From CAYSSM01 sp964433905 (lineage in GTDB: Bacteria; Patescibacteriota; UBA1384; UBA12157; JAENIV01), in assembly GCA_964433905.1 (NCBI GenBank), contig CAYSSM010000012.1:1-18155 (forward strand): a stretch of DNA of 18,155 nucleotides, written 5' to 3'. The notes under the pieces were generated by a model. It was not told the DNA's origin and ran no database searches. It saw only the letters and a list, made by a program, of their open reading frames with translations. A program made the translations under genes and the position numbers. The first letter of the stretch is position 1. The number at the start of each line of letters is the position of its first letter. Of the stretch, positions 7,086-13,116 are shown piece after piece.

Positions 7086-8072
7086 ATGTCAAGTAAAGAA
7101 GAACTGTATAATTTACTTAAAATAGATGATAAAAAGCAAGAAATTGCTCAAATTCAAGCCGAGATGAACAGTCCCGATTTTTGGTCTAATCTGCAAAAAG
7201 CCCAAGAAGAAACGCAAAAAATGGCTAATTTGCAGAAAATAGTTGATGAGTGGGAAAAAGCGGAAAGTGTAGACGAAATTCATCAACTGGAATTAAAAGC
7301 CATTTTATCGGGTAAATATGATCAAAACAATGCTCTTTTATCCTTGCATGCGGGTGCCGGCGGCACTGAAGCCCAAGACTGGTCAGAGATGCTACTTAGA
7401 ATGTTTGAAAGGTTTGCCGAACGTCGCGGTTTTAAATATCAAATATTGGAAATCTCACCGGGCGAAGAAGCGGGGATTAAATCGGCAACGATTAAAATAT
7501 CCGGACCATATGCTTTCGGCTACCTAAAATCGGAAGCCGGCGTTCATCGATTGGTGCGGCTTTCACCGTTTGATTCTGATAAAGCTCGCCATACATCTTT
7601 TGCGTTGGTTGAGGTGATTCCCGAAGTTGAGCGGACTGCTGACATCCAAGTCGAAGAAAAAGACCTGCGTATTGATGTCTATCGCGCCAAGGGCCATGGC
7701 GGCCAGGGGGTGAACACGACCGATTCGGCAGTCAGAATTACTCATCTTCCGTCAGGTATAGTGGTATCTTGTCAAAATGAGAGAAGCCAGCTTCAAAATA
7801 AAGCCGTGGCAATGAAAGTTTTACAATCCAAGCTTTTAGCGTTAAAATTAAAGGAGCAAAAACTTGCTTCCGATAAGTTGCGCGGAGAGCATCTTTCAGC
7901 CGAATTTGGCAATCAAATCCGCTCATATGTTTTGCATCCTTACAAGCAAGTTAAAGATCACCGGACTGACTTTACTTCGACCAACCTCGATGATGTTTTA
8001 AATGGTAGTTTAGATGGTTTTATCGAAAGCTACCTTAAAAATGCCACGCTAATAACGAATTTTAACGAATAA
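7086..8072 (+). CDS. prfB: Peptide chain release factor 2, shortened N-terminal domain
   Basis: Terminates translation at UGA and UAA. The tripeptide anticodon SPF is at 160-162 (RLSPFDSDKARHTSF) and the catalytic GGQ at 205-207 (GHGGQGVNTTDSAVR), so it is RF2 rather than RF1. It has 328 residues against about 365 in E. coli. The protein begins near the point where the E. coli gene has its programmed frameshift, and helical domain 1 lacks about 20 further residues before SGKYD. No frameshift site (CUU UGA) is present, so that autoregulation appears absent. It has its own promoter and seems leaderless. RF2 shows that UGA is read as stop in this organism. Confidence 0.96.
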   Translation: MSSKEELYNLLKIDDKKQEIAQIQAEMNSPDFWSNLQKAQEETQKMANLQKIVDEWEKAESVDEIHQLELKAILSGKYDQNNALLSLHAGAGGTEAQDWSEMLLRMFERFAERRGFKYQILEISPGEEAGIKSATIKISGPYAFGYLKSEAGVHRLVRLSPFDSDKARHTSFALVEVIPEVERTADIQVEEKDLRIDVYRAKGHGGQGVNTTDSAVRITHLPSGIVVSCQNERSQLQNKAVAMKVLQSKLLALKLKEQKLASDKLRGEHLSAEFGNQIRSYVLHPYKQVKDHRTDFTSTNLDDVLNGSLDGFIESYLKNATLITNFNE

Positions 8073-8122
8073 CGAATAAGAATTAGATATTAGTTTAAAT
8101 TAGTTATTAGCGAGGAGTTCAA

Positions 8123-8422
8123 ATGTTTGACAAAGCAAAGCAGCTTTATTCGTTACAAAAAAAAGCGAGGGGAATCCAAAAGGAATTGAAAAATACCGAA
8201 GTTGAGGCCAAAGCGGCCAATGGTTTAGTAACAGTGGTTTTTAATGGCGAACAGCACATTCAATCGGTTGAGATTGATGAGTCTTTATTAAAGGCGGAAA
8301 ACAAGCGCGATTTAGAAAAAGCCATTCAGCAATGCGTTGCCGAAGCCATCTCCCGTGTTCAAGCTATCGCGGCTGAAAAAATGAAAGCCATTGCTGGAGA
8401 TTTGAACATCCCGGGAATGTAA
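8123..8422 (+). CDS. YbaB/EbfC nucleoid-associated protein
   Basis: 99 residues matching the YbaB/EbfC family: a charged N-terminal helix (MFDKAKQLYSLQKKARGIQKEL), a small beta core (VEAKAANGLVTVVFNGEQHI), and a long C-terminal helix ending DLNIPGM. Family members form dimers that bind DNA in the nucleoid. GAGGAG about 6 bases before the ATG is a good ribosome site. The upstream gap from prfB is only AT-rich repeat (AACGAATAACGAATAAG). The gene is usually near recR and dnaX; that linkage is only loosely kept here. Confidence 0.9.
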   Translation: MFDKAKQLYSLQKKARGIQKELKNTEVEAKAANGLVTVVFNGEQHIQSVEIDESLLKAENKRDLEKAIQQCVAEAISRVQAIAAEKMKAIAGDLNIPGM

Positions 8423-8439
8423 CTTAAAATCCAAAGCAA

Positions 8440-8487
8440 AAATGTCAAATCAAATCCAAAATCTAAATATCAAATAATTTGACATTT
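8440..8487. repeat. Perfect 11-bp inverted repeat in the gap before the ZIP gene
   Basis: AAATGTCAAAT (8440-8450) is the reverse complement of ATTTGACATTT (8477-8487). The spacer is AT-rich and made of words such as AAATCCAAAATC. It is the same sort of intergenic DNA as found before topA. TTGACA (8479-8484) lies in the right arm, but no good -10 stands 16-18 bases later. Confidence 0.6.
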
Positions 8488-8537
8488 AAGCATTTAGACA
8501 TTCATTTGTTATTTGGGTTTTGTCATTCGGATTTTTT

Positions 8538-9266
8538 ATGAATAATGTTATCTTATACGGTACAATTTCCGTTTTGCCTTTGATTTTTGGCGCGCTAATT
8601 GGCGCGAAATTGAGAGTGAAAGAAAAAGTAATCGGTGTGGTTTCTGCTTTTGGCGCCGGGGCTTTGATCGCAGCGCTGACTTTTGGGCTGATGGAAGAAT
8701 CTTTCAAACTCGGTGGTTTTGATAATTCAATCACCGGTTTTCTTTTGGGTGGGATTTTTTTTGTTATTGGTGAATTGTTTATTATTCGGGCAGGCGGCCG
8801 CGGTCACAAAAGATCGTATGTTGTAAAAAGCACCACTGGCTATGGAATAGTTTTGGGAGCAGTTTTAGACGGTTTGCCGGAATCAATCGCCCTGGGGATT
8901 AGTTTACTTTTAAACCCGAAAATTGGCTTTTTAGTTCTTTTAGCAATAATTTTTAGTAATTTACCCGAAGCTCTCTCATCAGCTTACGATTTAAAAAGAA
9001 ACAATAAATCTTTTAAATCAATTATCTTGACTTGGGTTTTCGTTGCCTTAGCCGGTCTTATATGTGTAATTTTAGGTTATACCGTTTTTTCCAATTTTTC
9101 ATCAAGTGTAACGGCGACATTTGAAGCCATAGCCGCCGGTGGAATTTTAGCGATGTTGGCCACCACGATGATGCCTGAAGCCTATAAAGAAAGCGGTATT
9201 GATGCGTCTTTAGCGACAGTTTTGGGATTTTTATTAATATTCATTTTATCGAAAGCGAGCATATGA
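8538..9266 (+). CDS. ZIP-family metal permease homologue
   Basis: 242 residues, nearly all in about eight membrane helices. Two family signature helices are visible: LDGLPESIALG (helix IV-like) and SNLPEALSSA (helix V-like). ZIP proteins usually have HNxPEG and H-x-x-x-E here; the metal-binding histidines are replaced while P-E pairs are kept, so substrate and activity are uncertain. The loop RAGGRGHKRS is basic rather than histidine-rich. I chose the ATG at 8538 because the helices begin right after it; a TTG at 8520 opens the same frame inside an AT-rich repeat. No Shine-Dalgarno sequence is seen. It overlaps pth by four bases (ATGA), so the two are co-translated. Confidence 0.85.
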   Translation: MNNVILYGTISVLPLIFGALIGAKLRVKEKVIGVVSAFGAGALIAALTFGLMEESFKLGGFDNSITGFLLGGIFFVIGELFIIRAGGRGHKRSYVVKSTTGYGIVLGAVLDGLPESIALGISLLLNPKIGFLVLLAIIFSNLPEALSSAYDLKRNNKSFKSIILTWVFVALAGLICVILGYTVFSNFSSSVTATFEAIAAGGILAMLATTMMPEAYKESGIDASLATVLGFLLIFILSKASI

Positions 9267-9814
9267 AATTAATTATCGGTCTTGGCAATCCGGGCAAAAA
9301 ATATATCAATTCTCGCCATAATACCGGTTTTAAAATAATCGAAAAAACCGCCGAAAAAAGGGGAGTGGTTTTTCGTTTAGAACCGCACTATAAATCACGC
9401 TTTGCGGAAATGGGAGATTTAGAAAACCGGATAAAATTAGCCATGCCGCAAACTTTTATGAACGAGTCTGGTCAGGCTGTAAAAATTTCCAAAAACTATT
9501 GGAAAGTCGATAGCGAAGATATTTGGGTAGTCCATGATGATGTTGATCTAGCTTTAGGAACAATTAGAATTTCTTTAGGTGGCTCATCGGCGGGGCATAA
9601 AGGAATTCAATCAATCATTGATAATATCGGTGAAGCGTTTTGGCGCGTTCGTGTCGGTGTCGGTAAAGATGAAAAAATTCCCACCGAAGAATGGGTGTTG
9701 ATGAATTTTTCCAAAAATGATCAGGAAAATGTTGATAATATTATTGACAAAGTCTCTGATCTTGTGTTAGACTCATTGAGTAAAGATTTGGAAGAAAAAA
9801 CTATAATAATTTAA
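9263..9814 (+). CDS. pth: Peptidyl-tRNA hydrolase
   Basis: Frees peptides from stalled peptidyl-tRNA. It is 183 residues, normal for bacterial Pth. The start reads MKLIIGLGNPGKKY; the catalytic histidine is H19 in SRHNTGF and the supporting aspartate is D92 in VVHDDVDLALG. Substrate-binding MPQTFMNESGQAV and GGSSAGHKGIQSI are present. The ATG overlaps the stop codon of the ZIP gene (ATGA). The last residues are hydrophobic (KTIII). Confidence 0.96.
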   Translation: MKLIIGLGNPGKKYINSRHNTGFKIIEKTAEKRGVVFRLEPHYKSRFAEMGDLENRIKLAMPQTFMNESGQAVKISKNYWKVDSEDIWVVHDDVDLALGTIRISLGGSSAGHKGIQSIIDNIGEAFWRVRVGVGKDEKIPTEEWVLMNFSKNDQENVDNIIDKVSDLVLDSLSKDLEEKTIII

Positions 9815-9919
9815 CTAATTACTAATAATACGAATGTACGAATGCCTTAGAAATTAGTACATTAGTATCAAATTCGTATTTAGTTAGTGCGGAAGGCCGA
9901 CAGGCCGTTATTACCGCGA
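9815..9919. repeat. AT-rich dyad repeat and GGCC hairpin before rplA
   Basis: Words ACTAATTACTAATAATACGAAT near the left and ATTCGTATTTAGTTAGT near the right form a long imperfect dyad. The same words recur in opposite orientation at about 14590-14615 before rplJ. Right of it, GGCC-GACA-GGCC gives a small hairpin flanked by GCGG/CCGC. A GAGG ribosome site follows. An L1-binding control site is possible here but I cannot show it. Confidence 0.45.
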
Positions 9920-9928
9920 GGAAATTAA

Positions 9929-10816
9929 ATGGCAAAATCAAAATTGGATGAATTGTTAGAGGCCTCTGCAGAAGCTCTTGAAAAAGGGCAGGATTTGGGT
10001 GAGATTAAAGCTGACCATCATGGTAAAGGAAAAGGAAAAGTAAAGACACAAAAAGAAAAAGTAGGGGAGAAAGTTAGACAGGCAAAGCAGAAAAAAGATG
10101 TGGAAGTAAAAGATGTAGAGGAACAAGAAAAAAAGGCGAGCGTTCCTGCTGATAAGCAGGAAGCGAAGTCCGCCGAAGCCAAAGGCGAAGTGCGGGAAAA
10201 ACAAGGCAAAGCCAAAATTCGTTCTAAAAAATATCAAGTTTTATATAGTCTTATTGATCCTAAAAAAAAATATGAAATTGTTGAAGCTCTCGAATTAGTC
10301 AAAAAAACCTCGATGACAAAGTTTGATGGCAATGTCGAAGTTCATATTCGATTGTTAGGAAAATCCGGTAAACCGGAACAAGTGCGAGGTCTTTTGCAGT
10401 ATCCGCATCCGACCGGGAAAAAGATAAAAGTTGCTGTTTTGGATGACAAGACAATCGAAGAAATCGAAAAGAGCGGAAAGGCTGATGCTGACATCTATTT
10501 AACAACTCCGGCACAAATGCCGAAAGTTGCAAAACTTGCTAAGATTTTAGGACCAAAAGGCAAAATGCCCAATCCGAAAGCTGGCACAATCGTTGAAGAT
10601 ATTGAAAAAGCAAAAGCTGAACTTGCCGGTGGTAAGGTTGAATATAAAACTGATACTTATGGAAGCGTTCATCAAGTTATCGGCAAAGTCTCTGGTAAAT
10701 CGGAAGATTTGCAAGAAAACTTCAAAGAGTTAATTTCTGTATTGCCAATCGAAAAAGCAGTATCAATTACGCTTTGCGCCACCATGGGCCCAGGTGTCAA
10801 GGTCTCGATTAAGTAA
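9929..10816 (+). CDS. rplA: Ribosomal protein L1 (uL1) with long charged N-terminal extension
   Basis: 295 residues against about 230 in most bacteria. The L1 domain begins near residue 92 (KIRSKKYQVL) and is complete, including MTKFDGNVEVHIRL, the LGPKGKMPNPKAGT signature and the C-terminal MGPGVKVSIK. The first 90 or so residues are a Lys/Glu/Ala-rich low-complexity segment (GKGKGKVKTQKEKVGEK, and so on) likely to be disordered. Within it a perfect DNA palindrome (TTCCTGCT-GATA-AGCAGGAA, 10143-10162) encodes part of SVPADKQEAK, which may be a repeat that inserted in frame. The usual partner rplK is not directly upstream. The normal downstream partner rplJ is 3.9 kb away, beyond transposase and DGR genes. 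Some Parcubacteria are reported to lack L1; this organism has it. Confidence 0.95.
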   Translation: MAKSKLDELLEASAEALEKGQDLGEIKADHHGKGKGKVKTQKEKVGEKVRQAKQKKDVEVKDVEEQEKKASVPADKQEAKSAEAKGEVREKQGKAKIRSKKYQVLYSLIDPKKKYEIVEALELVKKTSMTKFDGNVEVHIRLLGKSGKPEQVRGLLQYPHPTGKKIKVAVLDDKTIEEIEKSGKADADIYLTTPAQMPKVAKLAKILGPKGKMPNPKAGTIVEDIEKAKAELAGGKVEYKTDTYGSVHQVIGKVSGKSEDLQENFKELISVLPIEKAVSITLCATMGPGVKVSIK

Positions 10817-10832
10817 GCCCAAACCATTTTAC

Positions 10833-10853
10833 TTACACCCCAGGGGTGTCAAT
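10833..10853. repeat. Flanking palindrome of the transposase unit, rplA side
   Basis: A 21-base sequence with the palindrome ACACCCC-A-GGGGTGT (10835-10849), identical and in the same direction as the copy at 11564-11584. The bases around both copies are also alike (an AACCATTT-like word before, a CAAT word after). Such hairpins next to a Y1 transposase are typical REP or IS200-type recognition ends. Confidence 0.8.
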
Positions 10854-10857
10854 TAGG

Positions 10858-11532
10858 TCAAAGATCGATAGTAATTTTTTTTAAAATAGCTAGCTCACGC
10901 TGATAAGGGATTCTTCCCGTAGTAAATTTTTTGTATTCTGATGTTTTTATCTCTAGTAAATCAGCATAATTGCAGATTATTTCGTTGTCATTGGTCTCTC
11001 TAATATATTCTTTATATGAAGAATAGCTCCAGTCCTCAGGCTTATCAACTATTTTTGCAGTCACTGGATTTAGATGAATATAACGAGTTAGATGTAATAG
11101 TTGCTCATCTTTGTTCACTAATACGTTTTGAAATTTACTTTCCCATAAAGGACCCTTTCTTTTGTGTCGGGTATTAAAATAACGGCTATAACTATTAAGG
11201 ACGTTACTCATAAAAGTCGATATTCCATCGGTGGACAATTGCTTTAAAACCAAATGAATATGCGTTGGCATAAAACAATAAGCAATTAATTGAACTAAAT
11301 TTTCATCATCTTTGGTTATCGAATTTAGATAATTTAGAAACCCATTTTGCTGAACCTGCTTTGAGTTGATAAAATTAGCAAATTTGCAGGGCAGTTCTTT
11401 AAGTTGGAAAAAGTTAATCAAATAGAGCAATCTTTGATAATCCTTGGTATCATTGAATATTTTATATTCTGCGATACTTCGGTTAAAAATATGATAAACT
11501 TGTCCATTTACTAACGGATTTTTTCTTTTCAT
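10858..11532 (-). CDS. REP-associated tyrosine (Y1/HUH) transposase
   Basis: About 224 residues from the ATG at 11532 (MKRKNPLVNGQVYHIFN). The frame extends upstream to 11583, into the repeat, but the family-like part begins at this Met. The HUH metal site is HIH in MPTHIHLVL. Other family words are GPLWESKFQN, RYIHLNPVTAKI and WSYSSYKEYI, with tyrosines suited to catalysis. Such enzymes cut single-stranded DNA at hairpins and mobilise REP elements or IS200-like units. Identical palindromes flank the gene (10833-10853 and 11564-11584). On the minus strand TATAAT (11539-11544) ends six bases before the ATG, so the message may be leaderless, though no -35 is clear. The unit sits between rplA and the DGR. 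Confidence 0.9.
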   Translation of the reverse strand: MKRKNPLVNGQVYHIFNRSIAEYKIFNDTKDYQRLLYLINFFQLKELPCKFANFINSKQVQQNGFLNYLNSITKDDENLVQLIAYCFMPTHIHLVLKQLSTDGISTFMSNVLNSYSRYFNTRHKRKGPLWESKFQNVLVNKDEQLLHLTRYIHLNPVTAKIVDKPEDWSYSSYKEYIRETNDNEIICNYADLLEIKTSEYKKFTTGRIPYQRELAILKKITIDL

Positions 11533-11563
11533 ACTTTCATTATAATACATCTTAACCATTTCT

Positions 11564-11584
11564 TTACACCCCAGGGGTGTCAAT
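11564..11584. repeat. Flanking palindrome of the transposase unit, DGR side
   Basis: Identical to 10833-10853 over 21 bases, with the palindrome at 11566-11580. On the minus strand it includes TTGACA (plus-strand TGTCAA at 11578-11583), but that lies 33 bases from the transposase -10, too far for a standard promoter. Confidence 0.8.
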
Positions 11585-11612
11585 GAAAAGGTTAGGGATT
11601 TTTTCTAATCTA

Positions 11613-11641
11613 TTGATTTTTTGGTATAATTGTGCTATACT
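11613..11641 (+). promoter_or_regulatory. Promoter of the DGR target gene (cassette B)
   Basis: TTGATT (11613-11618), 17 bases, then TATACT (11636-11641) with TGC before it (extended -10). Start expected near 11648. The -10 word and spacing match those at 4598 and 16090. Confidence 0.8.
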
Positions 11642-11654
11642 CACAGGTTATATT

Positions 11655-11686
11655 ACGATAAAGTTAACTTGAGTTAACCTTATCGT
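11655..11686 (+). promoter_or_regulatory. Hairpin at the 5' end of the DGR target transcript
   Basis: ACGATAA-A-GTTAAC (11655-11668) pairs with GTTAAC-C-TTATCGT (11673-11686) on a TTGA loop, with a single mismatch. It starts about seven bases after the predicted transcription start, so it could protect the 5' end or, as DNA, serve as a repressor dyad. Confidence 0.55.
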
Positions 11687-11700
11687 AACTGCACGTTAAA

Positions 11701-11810
11701 ATGACGCTTTCTATCTGGAGGCGTTAATATACTGATCATTGGACGGCCTCCTAGAGGCGATAGCCGGTGACAGACAGGTTAGGTGTAGACCTCTAAAATA
11801 CACCAGGAGG
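11701..11810 (+). promoter_or_regulatory. Leader of the DGR target with an anti-Shine-Dalgarno element and an eight-codon ORF
   Basis: GCCTCC (11746-11751) is complementary to GGAGGC (11717-11722), and the overlapping CCTCCT (11747-11752) is exactly complementary to the gene's ribosome site AGGAGG (11805-11810). The two pairings exclude each other. The first arm lies inside a small ORF, ATG at 11701 to TAA at 11727 (MTLSIWRR), which has no clear ribosome site of its own. A translational switch is possible but inferred. Confidence 0.4.
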
Positions 11811-11820
11811 AAGAGTTGCG

Positions 11821-12621
11821 ATGGAAACGCAAGCAGGGCCTCTGAGTTTCAAGCAGGGTCGGGAAGTCGAACACGCACTGGGTAGCGGCATTGAGCCGTC
11901 GAGAATTGGCACTCCGCTGGCCCAGAGCTGGATCGATTCAGCAACGACGCCGATTGCAGTTGCAGAGATGTTACCGCTCGGACCTGAAGAGACGCTACGG
12001 CGTCTTCGCGGCGAACAGCTCAAGCAGGTTCTTCCCTTCCTCGGGCAGCCGGCCAATCTGGATCTGCTCTTCGAACAGCAGATCGCTAGATTCATGGCGG
12101 TCAAGGCCTGGAAAGAGGCCAAGGTCGGCGAGGGCAAGTACAAAGATGAACTCTGGGCGGCAGTCCGAAGCTTCCAGTACCGGGAAGATCTCGCCGCCAT
12201 TGGGCTCATCGAGCTCATGATCGAAGATGGCCGACTTCCTGACAGGTTCTTAGCCGAGGTGACCGAGACGTATTGCTACACCGACCTCGCGCGAGCCAGA
12301 AACTTCGAGGGAATCGCGACTCCGTCGGGCGTTCTGGTCATCCAGGCCCAGTGGGGTGGGAAGTACCGGAACCGGAAGCCCCTCTGGTGCCGCGAGAACT
12401 TCCACCTGCTCGAGCAGGGCGGCACGATCAAGGAGGGTCTGACAGGATACTTGCTCTTTGGCAAGGCCTGGCTGGCTACCTGTTACAAGGACCTTCCCGG
12501 TTCGGTTTCCGAGCACGGCAGCGTGCCGTGTCTCTTCTGGCTCGACGACGGGCCTAGGCTCCTCGACCGCTCGGTTGACGGTGCCGCTTCGCGCTATGGC
12601 TCTGTTTCCCGCGGGAAGTGA
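11821..12621 (+). CDS. DGR variable (target) protein
   Basis: 266 residues, no signal peptide or membrane segment seen. Residues 227-265 are encoded by the variable region, a 117-bp near-copy of the template at 12964-13080. Thirteen codons differ from the template, at residues 232, 234, 237, 239, 241, 244, 246, 248, 250, 252, 254, 256 and 258, nearly always every second residue. That spacing would put changed side chains on one face of a beta strand, as in the C-type-lectin-like folds known for DGR targets, though I cannot recognise that fold here. The N-terminal two-thirds is helical-looking and matches no family I know. AGGAGG lies 10 bases before the ATG. The gene is very GC-rich (42 of 60 bases at 12541-12600), unlike the RT and Avd genes that serve it. 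The diversified end probably binds a changing ligand; where the protein acts is not shown. Confidence 0.9.
   Translation: METQAGPLSFKQGREVEHALGSGIEPSRIGTPLAQSWIDSATTPIAVAEMLPLGPEETLRRLRGEQLKQVLPFLGQPANLDLLFEQQIARFMAVKAWKEAKVGEGKYKDELWAAVRSFQYREDLAAIGLIELMIEDGRLPDRFLAEVTETYCYTDLARARNFEGIATPSGVLVIQAQWGGKYRNRKPLWCRENFHLLEQGGTIKEGLTGYLLFGKAWLATCYKDLPGSVSEHGSVPCLFWLDDGPRLLDRSVDGAASRYGSVSRGK
12498..12614 (+). repeat. DGR variable region (VR)
   Basis: 117 bases aligning without gaps to 12964-13080. There are 21 differences: 20 at positions where the template has A, and one T-to-C (third base of codon 234). The template copy has about 29 adenines, so roughly two-thirds are changed. The last 20 bases (ending GTTTCCCGCGG) are identical and would serve as the site where homing starts. 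The match ends seven bases before the stop codon. Confidence 0.93.
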
Positions 12622-12645
12622 TGGGCTCTTGGGTGTTTGGTCTTT

Positions 12646-12661
12646 GGACCCTTTTGGGTTC
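12646..12661 (+). other. Small hairpin downstream of the VR
   Basis: GGACCC-TTTT-GGGTTC: six pairs (one G-T) with a four-base loop, 32 bases after the VR. DGRs such as that of Bordetella phage BPP-1 have a short hairpin or cruciform close behind the VR that aids homing. This one is farther away than in BPP-1, so the match is tentative. Confidence 0.35.
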
Positions 12662-12688
12662 TTGGCCGACGGCCCAAATGAAACGAAT

Positions 12689-12719
12689 AGAGGGCGATGC
12701 TTGTATAGATCGCCCTCTT
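12689..12719 (+). terminator. GC hairpin ending the DGR target gene
   Basis: A perfect 10-bp stem (AGAGGGCGAT, 12689-12698, with ATCGCCCTCT, 12709-12718) and a 10-base loop. TAAAATAC follows, so there is no proper T-run. It matches the style of the hairpins that end cassettes A and C. Confidence 0.6.
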
Positions 12720-12963
12720 AAAATACAATAAATTTGAGAGTAACCTATCCCCGGTCACGGCTTGGGAGGGTAAAATCTCTATATCCTTTCTGCCGAAATG
12801 GGTCGGCTACGGCTTACCCAAAAAGCAAAAGGAAATTATAGACACTCCTTGCCGGCTTTCATGTGGGAAGACCACTTAAAAACAATGTCGCTTAGAGCGA
12901 CTTCAAAAGAGATTTCTTTCATAAGAAAAATCTTTGTAGAATTTGACGGAAGTCGGCAGATTG
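12720..12963 (+). other. Non-coding stretch upstream of the template repeat
   Basis: No convincing gene. It holds a perfect hairpin GTCGCT-TAG-AGCGAC (12887-12901) and an imperfect one, AAAGAGATTTCTT with AAGAAAAATCTTT on a TCAT loop (about 12906-12935). Two similar GC-rich words (CGGTCACGGCTTGGG and GGTCGGCTACGGCTT) stand near 12752 and 12801. It is probably the 5' part of the non-coding template RNA, but I find no clear promoter. An open frame at 12798-13166 runs through the template in another frame and is not considered real. Confidence 0.5.
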
Positions 12964-13080
12964 CGGTTCGGTTTCCGAGAACGGCAATGTGCCGTATCTC
13001 AACTGGAACGACGACAGGCCTAAGCTCAACGACAACTCGGATGACAATGCCAATTCGAACTATGGCTCTGTTTCCCGCGG
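12964..13080 (+). ncRNA. DGR template region (TR)
   Basis: 117 bases copied by the reverse transcriptase into mutated cDNA for the VR. Read in the VR frame it gives nine AAC/AAT codons (for example ENGNVPYLNWNDDRPKLNDN), the usual TR design: A-to-N changes in AAY reach many residues without making stop codons. In that frame a TGA lies at 12944 and no start codon follows before the repeat, so it is not a gene by itself. It lies 349 bases after the VR and 34 bases before the end of the Avd gene, on the same strand as target and RT. Confidence 0.93.
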
Positions 13081-13092
13081 TAGTGTCTGGCA

Positions 13093-13116
13093 AAATCCCG
13101 GTTAATTCCGGGATTT
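13093..13116. terminator. Hairpin between the TR and the convergent Avd gene
   Basis: A 9-bp perfect stem, AAATCCCGG with CCGGGATTT, on a TTAATT loop. It stands 12 bases after the TR and its right arm touches the Avd stop codon. It could end the template RNA on one strand and the avd message on the other; T-runs are short on both sides. Confidence 0.5.

Noticed and set aside
9956..10237. Phe-rich minus-strand frames in the rplA extension
   Set aside because: Reverse reading of Lys/Glu codons; no ribosome site.
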